Part shown: in pieces, positions 16,853 through 27,749 of the stretch
Layout of the letters: every line of letters starts with the position of its first letter
Position numbering within the stretch: position 1 is the stretch's first letter
Source of the DNA: Chara braunii
Lineage: Eukaryota; Streptophyta; Charophyceae; Charales; Characeae
Assembly (NCBI GenBank): GCA_003427395.1
Contig: BFEA01000560.1
Span: forward strand, 327,826-358,617
Length of the DNA: 30,792 nt
Reading direction: 5' to 3'
Notes under the pieces: model-generated
What the model was told of the DNA's origin: nothing
The model's database searches: none
What the model saw: only the letters and a program-made list of their open reading frames with translations
Translations under genes and position numbers: made by a program

Positions 16853-19346
16853 TATCCCAAGGAGCAGATTCCGAAACTGGACGAATTTCACGAAAAACAT
16901 GCAGTATTGTTCACCTTCTCAAGGAAAAGTCAAGAGTTGAAACGCTCAGCAAAGCTCAAATGGATGTGGGAAAAACTCAAAAGCATGGAACCAGTGCAAG
17001 GAACAAAACCAAAAGTATCATTCCAACCACGAACAAGAAACATGATAATGGTAATCTGCAAGGATCCGTCCTACGCAGACTTCCTGAGGAACAAGACCTT
17101 CACCTGCAACTCCTCAGTAGTCACTGTGCATCCGTGGAAACCCGACACCCCATTCCAAATGACTCCCTCGCGCTACCGACAAGAATTGATGAAAAAACAC
17201 TTCTGGGTTCAATCTGATAACGTACACGAGGGCCTGCACGGAGCAATTAAGGAACGCCTGCAAATGGAGTATGGCCATCCGAAAATTGTGGAATGGATAA
17301 TCACAACGCCAGACTTCTTGGTGCCGCAACACAACACAATGACAATCTGCCTGGACTTAGGCAACAACATTCCCCCACAAATGCCTGACTACTGGTTCTT
17401 CATCATGAGAGACAGAATTGTCAAGGTGACAGTATCCAGCAAATGCAATCCACTGTGCTTCAAGTGCAGGAAGAAAGGGAGCACGGGAACAGACCCCAGT
17501 TGCCCGGAAAATCTGGAGACAGCCAAACCAAGGGTACTCAAATAGACAATTCTGGCAGAAGTGGAGATTGAACCGGGAACTCTGGTACGTGAGAAGCAAC
17601 CAGTACGTCGGGTGGATCTTCAACGACAACTTACCAGCCCCGGACTGGGTCTGGGTACTGGAAAGTGAACCTACCCCGAAACCTGATGTTTACCCCCCCT
17701 CGGACAGTAGATGGCAGACCATGAAAATTGGTAAGAAATCTGCAAAAATGTTCACAAGGGACCCGGTGCTAAATCTAGAAAGGATTCAAGAAGAACGCTT
17801 CCTCAAGGACTTACTCATGGACGTGAATGAGACAGGGGAAATGGCAGAGAAGGAACTGATAGAGACGGAAAAAAACAGACAAGAAAGAGAACGGGAAAGA
17901 GAGGAAGAAAGGAAGAAAACGCCATCAACATACTCAAGAAGGGGCCAACAGAGGATGGATAAACAACAACGGGAGGGAACAGAAGGAATGGAGGTGGACA
18001 GCTCTCAATCGACACGGGAGGGGGCAGGTGAGGAAGATCAACAGGGAACAAAAACAGAGGGCAAAACAACGGTGGGGGGAAAAAAGGAAGAAGTCGGAGG
18101 AAGGGAAAAGCGGAACAACCAAAAGGATCCAAATGGAGGAGGAAGAGGAAGGAGAAAACTTTTACAGCGAAGAAGAGATCGCCCCTTGGGGAGACGCATC
18201 CTTGGACGAACTCAAAGAATACATCCAAAGGGCAAAGAGGGAGAGGGAAGCCAGATTCGAGCTGCAAATGGCCTACTACAGAGAGGAAGAAAAACTCAAG
18301 CAAAGGGAAAGAACAACAATTCACATTCATCCTTTCCCGGTGCCAGTTAACCCCTATGGCCCGCTAGAAAAGGAAGAAGAAATGATAGCGTTCTACGCAG
18401 AACAGTACTGCAAGACCAAAAAGGAACAAACACAGAAAGGCAAGGATGCAAGAAAGGAAACAGGCAGCGACTGGAGATCAGACAGATACAAAATGTCAAC
18501 TCTACCCAATATGTACAACAAGAAAAAGAAGGAGGAATATCCAAAAGCGTCTTAAGGAAAAAAGGGGTCAAAACAAATCCTGGAAGGAAGAGAGACTGAC
18601 GGGAAGGGGAGAGAGGACAGTACTAGGGAGGAAGACCAAACACCGCAACGGGTCCTTCAAGCAGAAATCATGAATGCACAAGTGGAAAGACTGGTCACCA
18701 CAACGACAAGCACAGGCTAAAAGCAACGACGGTGGAAAGCCTAAATGACCAGACACAATATGCATTCTGGGAAAAGATGAGGCAAGAGAGCAGAACACTC
18801 CTCACTTCAAGGACAATGCTCCCAATAAAAATTGACTCCACCACCAACGAGTGGCAGATTGCAACCACTCCCAGCTTTTCACTCCTAGGACTGGAAAAGG
18901 GCCTAAGCAGAAAAAAAGTTGTTGACAAAGGTCGTACCCGGAGCCAAGCCGACCACAATAGGACTGGTGGAAGTACTCCTAAGAGTACAAGAACTGGGGG
19001 AGAAAAGCGAATCCCGAGAAGGAATCAGCTTGGACGCTCGTCCAATAGTAGCATTGTACGACCCAAAAACGACCTTGGTAGAGGACCTGCAATGGAGACC
19101 CTGGTGGGAGATTGCCCAACTTCCTTTCACAGCACTGGGATCCGAGACCACATTGATCCAGGGAGTAGCAAGCCTGGCAACAGCACTGGCAGCACAGACC
19201 TTCAACAAGGAAGGAAAGTGCATGGAGGCGCTAGAGTACACAATGGAAGAGGATACGGGGGAGTCCTCACTAAGCCAGGACCCCATGCAACTCCCCACCC
19301 TCTCACCATAAAGGAATTATCACTCAAAGAACCTTCAAACCTCTAA
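16853..19346 (+). pseudogene. LINE-B ORF1 (nucleic-acid-binding, zinc-knuckle protein), frameshifted
   Basis: ORF1 proteins of LINEs bind element RNA. The first piece (to 17,545) has a globular N-terminal domain like the DUF4283-type domain of plant LINE ORF1 (MVICKDPSYADFLRNKTF, VKVTVSSKCNPLCFKC), ending in a zinc-knuckle-like CFKCRKKGSTGTDPSC in which the usual His is Ser. Later pieces lie in other frames: 17,568-18,150 (DWVWVLE, then a Glu/Arg-rich charged stretch), 18,028-18,555 (Glu/Lys-rich, SLDELKEYIQRAKRERE), about 18,732-18,920, and 18,919-19,311. At least three frameshifts and several stops are needed to connect them. The highly charged middle explains most of the long frames on both strands. 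Assignment as ORF1 rests on position before the endonuclease and on the knuckle. Confidence 0.7.
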
Positions 19347-19388
19347 CCTGAACAAATGGCACAAGCCAGCGCGAGACAAGGCAACTAG

Positions 19389-19545
19389 GCTACCAGAACA
19401 CCCAGGGCCAGCAACAGGGAAAGAGGAGAGTTGGAAATCAGATCATGGAATGTAAGAGGTCTAGCAACCATCCTGTCAACACCAGCAAAATGGCACAGTT
19501 TCGTTGCCACAATAGGCTGGTTGGACAACAGACCACCAAATATCC
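19389..19545 (+). pseudogene. LINE-B ORF2, endonuclease N-terminal part
   Basis: The frame opens after a TAG near 19,386. IRSWNVRGL (about 19,437-19,463) is the first endonuclease motif, followed by AKWHSFVATIGWLDNRPPNIL, where homology stops at the LINE-C insertion. The sentence resumes at 21,573 with DILCIQEAHLS, matching LINE-A's PDFLCLQKTHLQ, so the two parts were once one domain. Confidence 0.88.
19530..19545. repeat. left target-site duplication of LINE-C
   Basis: AGACCACCAAATATCC here and AGACCATCAGATATCC at 21,573-21,588 match at 14 of 16 positions. They bracket LINE-C, as expected from target-primed insertion. Confidence 0.85.
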
Positions 19546-19580
19546 TTTTTTCATTTTTATTATTATTATTATTTTTTATT
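19546..19580 (-). repeat. LINE-C 3' tail, (TAA)n-like
   Basis: On the minus strand this reads as an A-rich tail with about five TAA units. It directly abuts the left target duplication, so it is the priming end of the insertion. Confidence 0.85.
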
Positions 19581-20124
19581 AAACTCCCTTCCAGTGCTAG
19601 AGGTGCTGGTAAGAGCAGACACCGCTAGCACCTGAGGGGAGGCTCCGTCTATTGGTGGGGAGCAACACCTGCTGGAAAACAGGTCCAGCATCCCAGATAC
19701 AGACAAAATTTGTGGTATGTCAAGAGAAGTAGTGGGGATCTCCTGCCAGCATCGATTCCCTGCCAGCATTGATTACTCCGGAATCCAAAGGTTTGACTGA
19801 GCAGGAGTTTTTGGAAGAAGGAAAGGAGCTGCTTCGCCTTGAACCAGGCGCTAGATGTCTGCTACTAAAACAAGCTCTTCTCCTTCTGCCCCTTCTCAAT
19901 TATGGTCTCGAACATTCAAGGGCACAGCATCCCTTGCTGGAAAGCAGGTCCAGCGTCCCCTATACTGATTGCTTTGTCCTCCAAAGATTTAACTGTGCGG
20001 GATTCTTCAGACTACACCAGACCGTCGGATCAGTCGTGCTTTCCTGGCAGCTTCCTGTGTTACTTGTCAACCCGCCGCTTCCTTTCTCGGGCCTGTCAGT
20101 CCTTAGTCCTGCGTGCATCCTTGT

Positions 20125-21537
20125 TCATTCTGCACCATACCATTGCATGTCAACCATCGCCAATTGGTGGGGTGGGAATGGATCGGGGAAGTCTGTAGGT
20201 GGTCGTAGTGGTATCTCCTGTCCCACCGTAGTCCAATCTCTGAAGTTGATAGCGTAGTCTCTTCTGAACTCATCCTGGTCGCATTCCTGGGCAGGCTTGC
20301 CGTCCCATCGGACAACAGCGATCCAGCCCCCGTTCACATTGCCCAACCAGTCCCCAGAGAACTGCTGAATTGCTTGTGTTATGTCCTTTGGTGTATGCAA
20401 CAACTCTAGTTGGTTCTTCACTTTTTGCCACTGTTCACGGAGTTCTTGTTGTATGTATTGCTTTATCATGTCTGATACCTCCTCCCCGGCTATGCGGACC
20501 CCCTCTATTGCATAGGTGCAACGTTTTCTCCAAAGGGCCCACATGACTGCTCTCCGACCCAACTTGAACATATTATTTTCGAAGACGTTGTCAGTGGGGG
20601 AGGACCAGGTCTCGCATAGTATGGCTCTCCAGTCCCATGGCCAATTAGAGCCGGTGTCCAGTTTGGACCAGATTCTGTCCCACCGCCGCCACGTGAGCAC
20701 CACCCCCGGACATTGCATGAATATATGCTCTATAGTTCCGGTAGTCTGCGGGAGGGGAAGACGGTGTGGCACGATCTGCACCATGGTAGTGCCCGACCCT
20801 TCTGCTCTAGATGTGTACGATCTATCAACCAATCGTTTGTGGGCAGGCAGCGATGTTCTATCTGCCATTGCAGTGAGGCCATCTTCGCTGGCCTAGACCT
20901 TGTGGCAGTGAACCATCGAATTGGGTGGAATGCCTCTGATCCTACATTCAGATGAGATCTCCATCGGGCCTTCACTGTTTTTTTAATATTCACTTTTGGG
21001 CGCAGCAGGCGATAGGTAGCCTTCACCGTCAAGGTGTGTAGTTTTATTCTCTCCCCCATCGCACTTGTTTGTGGGTGGGACCACTGCCATTCCTCAGGAT
21101 CAAAAGGAAGTTCGGCTATAGGGATGTGTGGCTTATATACGATCCACGCATTTTTGTCCCGCAGCACCCGGATTCTGTGCAAATCTGAATTTCTGCACCT
21201 TCTCACCACGTCTGGAATGTAGCGGGTGAGCACGTTGTCCTTGCCAATGTGGAAGAGATTGGTCAAGGTTTCTTCCATTCGTACCTCTATCACGTTGCCT
21301 ACACACTCCAGATCTCCTGGGGCGGTTACCCAGTCCGCTTCTGTCAGCCTCGGCCCTTTGCGCAAGATACAGACCCAATCTAGGGGGATAACAAAGATCA
21401 AGGTTTCGATGTTTTCTTCGATTTTGTGGCAGTACCTTAGTGTGATCCTTAGTTGTTGCGCCGATTTCCAGTCTCCCACTTGTGTGTCCCATATATCTTT
21501 TATTCTGGTTACACCTTTTTTGACCCAGCCATTCCAC
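20125..21537 (-). pseudogene. LINE-C ORF2 C-terminal region with zf-RVT domain
   Basis: Two overlapping frames on the minus strand make one decayed protein end. Frame 1 (from about 21,537 through 20,730) holds a connection-like region and then the start of the zinc-binding module, MASLQWQIEHRCLPTNDWL and CRSC. Frame 2 (20,868-20,125) continues with the second half of the module (GTIEHIFMQCPG) and a terminal domain (LGRRAVMWALWRKRCTYA ... ELREQWQ). The switch is near 20,765. This is the plant-LINE zf-RVT arrangement (C-x2-C ... H-x4-C). RT and endonuclease are absent through 5' truncation. The stop at 20,125 is the natural ORF2 end. Confidence 0.85.
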
Positions 21538-21572
21538 GGGCCACTGGAGCTACAATATACTCTGCTGTTCCG

Positions 21573-22502
21573 AGACCATCAGATATCCTATGCATCCAAG
21601 AAGCTCATTTGTCCACAACAGAGGAACACCTAAGCACACTCAAATAGATTCTAAGAAGACTGAAACACATCAAGCATGCAGAATGGGCAGTGAACCCCAC
21701 AGCAGCCTCAGCAGGAGTATTAACAATTGTACACGAGAAAGCAAACACCTCCCAACTACGAACAACAAGAATTTCTATGAGCGACACAGAAGAAGGCCGC
21801 TGGTCAAGAACAAACTGCGCTTACAGGGAAGAAGAGTTCTCCCTACTCAATATATACACGCCAAACACCAATACACAAAGAAGATCTCTCCTTTAAAGAA
21901 TAAAGCAGGAATGCCCATGACACAGACACCTAATCCTAGGAGGGGACTGGAATGGAGGAATCAGAAGCTCAGGTAATGGTAGAATTTCTCAGTGAAATGA
22001 ACCTAAGGGACCCATATAGAATGCTAAACCCAACAACAGGAGACTAAACATGCATTGGAAAACATCCCAACGTAGAACCTCATTCTCCAGAATAGACTAC
22101 TTCCTTATCTCCGAAACTCTAGAGGGCGCAGCTAAACGGGCATCAATATCCAAGCTCCCCCACTATGGAGGATTCGACCACAGTCAAATAGGTCTGCACC
22201 TCACTTTCTCCCTAGACAACACGTTGGGCCAGGGTTTTTTTTAAGTAAACAATTCCCTAATCACCTTGGACCATTTTAAAACAGGAATCAAACAAGTTTG
22301 GGAACTCCACAAGCAGGAAAACAACAACATTGAAATCCTATATAGCTTCCCAACAGCAATCCAAGCAGTAAGCGGTTGGGCTAACAAAACATCCTGAATA
22401 GAAGCCAAGAAAAGGAAAGCGAGACAAAAAATGCTAGAAGCGGTAGTAGAGACAGCTAAATTCAACCTAATAAACAATCCAGGAGAACAATGTACGAACA
22501 TC
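21573..22502 (+). pseudogene. LINE-B ORF2, endonuclease C-terminal part
   Basis: Continues the endonuclease after LINE-C. LCIQEAHLS keeps the catalytic Glu. Then come LILGGDWNG (near 21,930-21,955), FSRIDYFLIS (about 22,085-22,112) and GGFDHSQIGLHL (about 22,168-22,203), the terminal Asp-His. Stops interrupt it: a TAG near 21,645 (at a site where LINE-A has Gln), others near 21,900-22,050 with frame changes, and a TAA near 22,242. The order of motifs and similarity to LINE-A are clear throughout. Confidence 0.88.
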
Positions 22503-24311
22503 CACTAACAGAAGCAAGAGAAGAACTCGGCAGATGGGCGGACTGGAACAGGCAAGGATTAGCTATACGAGCAAGAGTGAAGGATTAGGAAAGCAACGAA
22601 TCCATGACCAAGTCAAGCAATAGAAACAGTAGAATCCTAGGGCTAAAAAACAACCAAGGCCTAGTAGTTCATAATCAAGAAGGAATACTCAAAATCGCAA
22701 CAAAATTTTATCAAAACTTATACGCTTCACGAGCAGCAGATTTCAACCAAGCAGAGGTAACTAGGGCAAGAAACAAGTTCCTAAAGCATCTAGACACGAG
22801 CGTCAAACTGGAAGCAGTTGCATATCTAGATAAGGACATCACCAAGCACGAACTCTTTGAAGCACTAAGAAGCATGCAACCCAATAGAGTCCTGGGAAGG
22901 ATGGACTAACCAGGGAATTTTGGATAGAAAACTGGCAAGTAATGGGGGGAGACCTATTCAACTTCCTCCAAAAAGCTTTTGAAATAGGCACACTAGGGAA
23001 ATAAATAAGTATAGGCGTAGTCACTCTACAAGAAAGGAGAACGAGAAAACATACAGAACTACAAACCCATTACCCTACTACCAGTAGCATACAAAATACT
23101 TGCCAAGACCCTAGCCAACCGCATAAGAGAGATCACTGACAAATGTTTTCACATAGATCAAACAGGCTTCATCCCCGGAAGATATATCCTAGACAATGTA
23201 GTATGTCTAAACGAGGCCACCAAACTGATCAGAGATAGAAGATTGCAAGCGACCATCCTCTTTTTCGATTTCGAAAAATCATATGACCAACTGAACTGGG
23301 ATTTCCTACAACTCAGCATGGAAAAATGGGTATCGGCCCAAAATTCAGGAAGTGGGTGAAAGTACTGTACAAAGAATGACGAGATCAGTGCGTCAGGGGG
23401 ACCCACTGGCAGCCCCAATTTTTCTGTTCGTAATGAAAGCAGTAGCAGCCTTTCTGCGGAAAGACCCCTCGATAGATAGACTCACCATAGATAATCCGGA
23501 TAGGTTCATCTCCTTCCCCATAGTCATGTTGTTCGCAGACGACCTCACAGTTATAATCTAAGCCACAGATACCTCTTTTCAAGCCTTAACAAGAGCAATG
23601 CAAGCATTCCAGCTAGCCTAAGAAATGAAGATCAACTGGTCAAAGACGGTCGGGTGGTGGTTAGGCCCACAGCCAACACCTCAATCCACCGCAGAAACGC
23701 AGGGGCTGGAATGGATAAACACTCAGGAACCTATGAGATTCCTGGGTATCACAGTATCAACAGAAGGTATCAACGAAAGTACGGGCCCAAATATGCTTGC
23801 AAGAATGGTAAACAGAATGACAGAGTGGCAAAAAGTGAACACCTCACTCCAAGGCAAAGCATTAGCCTTAAACACTTCAATCTTCTCTATGGGTTGGTAC
23901 ACAGCCTCCTTATGGGACCCGCCCCCCCATTTCATTTCTACATTAAAAAAAAAGACAGGTGCCTTTTTATGGACAGGAGAAGCTTCCAAGGACAGGTACA
24001 TACCGAAAGTAGCATGGAAATATATAACTAGACCGGTAAAGAAAGGAGGATTAGGGCTGCTAAACCCGGTAAGTGAGTACAAAGCACTACAATCGAAGTG
24101 GATCATCAGAATACTCCTACACGAAGAACTACCTTGGCACGACATGGCTCTCTACCAGATTCGCAACCGAGTACCCTTCCAAACGGACACCCAGATAGAG
24201 GGATACCACTGGCTCATGAACGCTTCATGGACCCCAAGAAAGGAACAGGGCAGGACAATCACCAACCTTTCACCCAACAGGGACCCCCCGAGCAGCCGGA
24301 AGAAGTACTGA
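22503..24311 (+). pseudogene. LINE-B ORF2, reverse transcriptase domain
   Basis: The linker (22,604-22,909) leads into the RT. Motifs in order: GKDGLTREFW (after a 1-base frame change near 22,893), IGVVTLL, IQNYKPITLL (another frame change near 23,040), QTGFIPGRYILDNVV, ILFFDFEKSYDQLNW, RSVRQGDPLAAPIFLF and the active site LFADDLTVI (FADD at 23,532-23,543). Compared with LINE-A about 16 codons are missing between KWVKVLY and RSVRQGDP (near 23,365-23,380), where the frame also changes. TAA stops lie near 23,561 and 23,622. The thumb/connection region (MKINWSKTVGWWL, ITVSTEGINES) continues to 24,311. Confidence 0.9.
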
Positions 24312-25721
24312 GACAACCCATATTCGGTAATCCCCTGATCACAGACAGTACAGGCAAACCATGGTCCTTAGCAGCCAGGGGCAGAAGATGGAGAAAATGG
24401 GTTGAGAAAGGAATTTGGAAAATCGCCCACTTATGGCAGGAGGAAGAGAAAAGATGGAAGACAATCACGGACTTGAGACCTCGGCTCAAAGGAACCCACA
24501 ACCTTGAAAAGAACTTAGAAGAAATATTAGATAGCATACCTTTAGAATGGAGAGCCTTACTAAAGAAGGACATCAAATGGGAAGTAGGAGACTGGGCAAC
24601 AGACAAACAGCAATCAACGCCATCAGTAGCTCTCAAATTCCTCAGGAAAGTGGACAACCACAACGACACTGCAGAAATCGAAGTTCACGAACTAATAAAC
24701 AACCACAAGACAATAGCAGAAGTCAAAGAGGAGAGCATAACAACGTTAGAATTCAACTTAACAAATTTAAGGAAAGTAAGAACCAACTCGTAGCGGACTC
24801 AAACCGGATAAACAACTAATATTCAGACCAAACAAGGACTTCAGGGAGTTGGAAGTGGACCCATGGGAGTGGGGATGATTTATTGAACTTGGCAGAGGAA
24901 GAGCAAGAAAACTAATCAACCTACAAGACTACGAAGTAAAGTTAGGCCACAAAATAAGGAACAAGACAGAGGACCCACGACCAGTCATATCAAGAAGATG
25001 GACCAAACATCTAGGAGAAGAACACGAATGGCCAACCGAAATCCCATGGGATTATTACAGCCGCCTGAATCCCATTAGAGTCAGAAGCCTACAATGGCTG
25101 ATTCTCTATTGGGCAGTCCCAGTCAATGAATGGTTGGATTCACGCAGAAGAGAAGATCAAAGGACAGAACAGTCCTCTCACGGCAAAATGTGCACGGACA
25201 ACAAAGTAGAGTCGCTTATCCATTGTCTGGTAAAGTGTACACATGCAGCTGCTCTATGGGCCTCAGTCAAAGAGTCCTGGTCTAACATTTCCCCAAATCC
25301 GTACCCAGAACAAACCAACTACCTACTATCAGCAAGAGACAGAGAAGGAAAGATGTCAGAAGAAGAGAAAACCATAGCGGACCTATTGAGAAGAGCGACA
25401 CTATGGGTCATATGGAAAAACAGATGCAAGAGAACTCTAGGAGACCAAAGAATAACACGCGATGAGGAATGGAGAGAGATTAAAGAAATGGTGGAAATAG
25501 AAATTAGAGCACAATGGAGAATAGAACTCAGAAAACAAGATAGGATAACGGATCCCCAAAAGAGAATGCAGTGCCAGAAAGCGTTCGAAGAAAAATGGCT
25601 ATTGAGTATGAAAATAGAAAAAACAAAAGACAGACACCTAAAGTTCTGTAAGAGGGACACGGAGCAGCAAAGCACAGAGGATCGACAAGAAGAACCCACA
25701 CACGAAATCGAAGAATACTAA
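24280..25721 (+). pseudogene. LINE-B ORF2, C-terminal region with zf-RVT domain
   Basis: After a frame change near 24,285 the protein continues (PIFGNPLITDSTGKPWS, RGRRWRKWVEKGIWKIAHLW) to a TAG at 24,791-24,793, then through a third frame (EVDPWEWG, one stop near 24,878, INLQDYEVKLGH) into the zinc-binding module: RSLQWLILYWAVPVNEWL, CTDNKVESLIHCLVKC. A terminal domain follows with LLRRATLWVIWKNRCKRTLG and RAQWRIELR, also seen in LINE-C. The last frame, 25,134-25,721, is undamaged. Stop at 25,719-25,721. Confidence 0.85.
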
Positions 25722-26629
25722 AAACCTAAGAAGGTAACTCGAGTATAGGAATTCAAGAATCGCAAGCTAAAAACCAACCGCCCGAGCCAGAAAAAGAAAC
25801 CAACCAGCAGAAGCAGAAAACGCAAAAAGGAAAACAGGTAGCACAGGCGAACAACCCCCACAAGTAAGAATTAACAACAATTAGAGTTCAACCTAAGCTA
25901 AAACCAGACCGATACCGATAGAGCCCACTCCTTCGCACAAAATCCTTCTAGCAAAACAGACACCAAGTCAGACCCTGGAAGATAAGGAAAGAACTAATAA
26001 TAAAAGGAATAACAAGGGGAAAGGACAGCTTAACCCAAAAAAGAAGCTCAGACCCTTCCCCAAAAATTAGAGATACACAACATTAATACCACTACACCCA
26101 GCATCAGCCTCATCCCAGCCACCACCTTTATCAAACCTACCCCACAACACTCATCCACCTCCACAGCAGCAATCCCATCGTCACCCCCTACACCACACAT
26201 TTCCTCCACCCCCCTTCCCCACTCCCCAAAACCTGAACAAAGACATACTAACTCAAGCACCCTCATTCCCTGATGCACTCCCACACTCTGCAACCAGCTC
26301 ACAATCACCATCGACTCAAAACTCCCAACCCTACCAACCCACCCTCTACTATCCCACCCCAAAACAGAGAATAGACCACTAATTTCAGGCCGATCGAGCA
26401 ATAGCAGTAGACATAGCCAGGAAGCAAGAGTCAGAGAAAGCACCAGCAGCAAAAGAGCAATCAAACTAGGGGTTACGGTTTTAGCTTCAAGCGATACCCC
26501 CAAGCCAAACAGCTCCCCAGGAGTCTAGAAGTAAAATAAGGAAGTCTGACACACCCACTGGCACAGAAACACATACTGTAAAGGTGCAGACCAGAACAAG
26601 AACCGACCTCTCATACATAGGGCGAAGCG
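25722..26629 (+). other. LINE-B 3' untranslated region and junction to LTR-B leader
   Basis: No protein is seen. Plus strand is A-rich to about 26,070, then C-rich and G-poor (26,080-26,350), similar in character to the region before ORF1. LINE-B ends somewhere before about 26,545, after which bases resemble the leader that follows LTR-A. No poly-A tail or target duplication is recognisable. Confidence 0.5.
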
Positions 26630-26646
26630 GAAGACTTGGATACCAA
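26630..26646 (-). promoter_or_regulatory. decayed primer binding site after LTR-B
   Basis: Directly after LTR-B's terminal CA the minus strand reads TTGGTATCCAAGTC. TGGTATC matches the initiator-Met PBS seen at 5,856, while the remainder has diverged. Confidence 0.55.
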
Positions 26647-27723
26647 TGATCCGAACAATCAATATTGCAATGCAGCCCCGAACATACATCATCATCATCA
26701 CATGGTGTGAAGGGGTCTGGCGCTCACACAGGAAGAATGCGCCAGGCCCAACCATACACAAACGAAGAAGAAGGGGGTTAGACGAAGAAGAGGGGAAGAT
26801 GGGAATGTCGTCAACACCAAGTCTTCGACACAGGCCCAAATAGTCCCTTGTCGAAATGTCTGAATCCCAATGTCGAGTCTGGATCCAATGTCGTCAATTC
26901 TCAAGTCACAACTCTCTCTCTCTCTGTCGTAGTCCGCTGACACTGAGAAGTCAGGTGGTGAGAGGGGAAGAAGAGATGGTGGACTTAGAGGAGGAAGAAG
27001 AAGAACTCTCTCTCTCTCTCTCAGTCCGGTACTAACTTGTGAAGTTGGCGCCTTGATGCAGGTACCTCGAAGATGGAGCTGGAGCTATGGCGCCACAGGT
27101 AAGTCTCACTGGCCTCCGCCAGTCATCTCTCCCAACTCTACTACTACCACCTACTAGCGCCCAACGCTGAAGACTACTGCTATGGCTACTAGTGCCCAAC
27201 GCTGAAGACTACTACTAGCGCTAAGCTACTACTGCAGCGCTCCTCTTGAGTGCTGCGACCGAATCCTGAAGACTACTCCTGCCTTCTGTCCAACTACCTG
27301 CCCGTGAATTGCATGGGAACTCCCTATGTACTACTCGGCCTGCCTCCTGACTGCAGGGCGAGGCAGTCGAGGAGGCTGCTCTTGCCAATGCCGAAGGGAG
27401 TCAGGGGCTGCCGCTGCAGCTCCTGCGTGAGGCTGTTGTGGGAACAGGCTAAAGATAGCCTGTTCCTGAAACCCTGGTTTTGTGCCTGAGTGTTAGGGTA
27501 GGTCGATCTTATGAGGGCCCGAAAGTGGCCCTCCGTTTCAGGCTGAAAAACCTCAAGGCTGAAAAAGCCCTGTCTTAGCCTGAAAACGAAATAGGGCCTG
27601 CAGACCCTCGTTTTCAGTCTTTCAGGCTGAAACGACATGGGGCCTGTTAGCCCTTATTTCTAGGCTTTTAGGCTGAGAATGCGGGACGGGCCCTGCAGGC
27701 CCATGTGGCTACGCAATATGCCA
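26647..27723 (-). repeat. LTR-B (Gypsy-2 family LTR), 1,077 bp
   Basis: On the minus strand it starts TGGCATATTGCG at 27,723, right after a purine tract, and ends ...GATCA at 26,647. It is colinear with LTR-A, sharing CT tracts, the doubled GCTGAAGACTAC unit and GGGCCTG repeats. It lacks the about 20-bp piece that carries TATAAAG in LTR-A. An integrase tail lies upstream, and a PBS-like sequence downstream. Confidence 0.8.
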
Positions 27724-27738
27724 CCCCCCCCCTCCTTG
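27724..27738 (-). promoter_or_regulatory. polypurine tract before LTR-B
   Basis: The minus strand reads AAGGAGGGGGGGGG immediately before TGGCAT. This is the expected plus-strand primer of an LTR retrotransposon and fixes the LTR-B start. Confidence 0.75.
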
Positions 27739-27749
27739 AAAGACCGAGC

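Larger units (their letters stand above)
19546..21572 (-). mobile_element. LINE-C, 5'-truncated LINE nested in LINE-B
   Basis: A 2-kb insertion on the strand opposite to LINE-B. Its 3' end is the TAA/A-rich tail at 19,546-19,580 (read on the minus strand), followed inwards by about 540 bp of 3' untranslated sequence and the C-terminal part of ORF2 (20,125-21,537). The 5' end at 21,572 cuts directly into ORF2, downstream of the RT. Tail, truncation and the 16-bp duplication are the standard marks of LINE retrotransposition. It belongs to a different family from LINE-A/B but shares the zinc-binding and terminal domains. Confidence 0.9.
16550..26530 (+). mobile_element. LINE-B, non-LTR retrotransposon with nested LINE-C
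   Basis: A near full-length but decayed LINE on the plus strand: ORF1 (about 16,853-19,346), ORF2 endonuclease (19,389-19,545, continued at 21,573-22,502), RT (22,503-24,311) and a C-terminal zinc-binding region (to 25,721), then a 3' untranslated stretch. It is split by LINE-C. ORF2 is clearly similar to LINE-A (e.g. RSVRQGDPLAAPIFLF and ILFFDFEK in both). Frameshifts and stops in every domain show a dead copy. Both outer boundaries are approximate because I see no poly-A tail or target duplication. Confidence 0.85.

Noticed and set aside
7145-23624. Possible alternative genetic code (TAG/TAA read as Gln).
   Set aside because: Gag TAGs and one LINE-B TAG fit Gln, but other LINE-B stops align with Arg, Ser or Glu in LINE-A (near 23,561, 23,622 and 23,005), and frameshifts accompany them. 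Ordinary decay explains this better.
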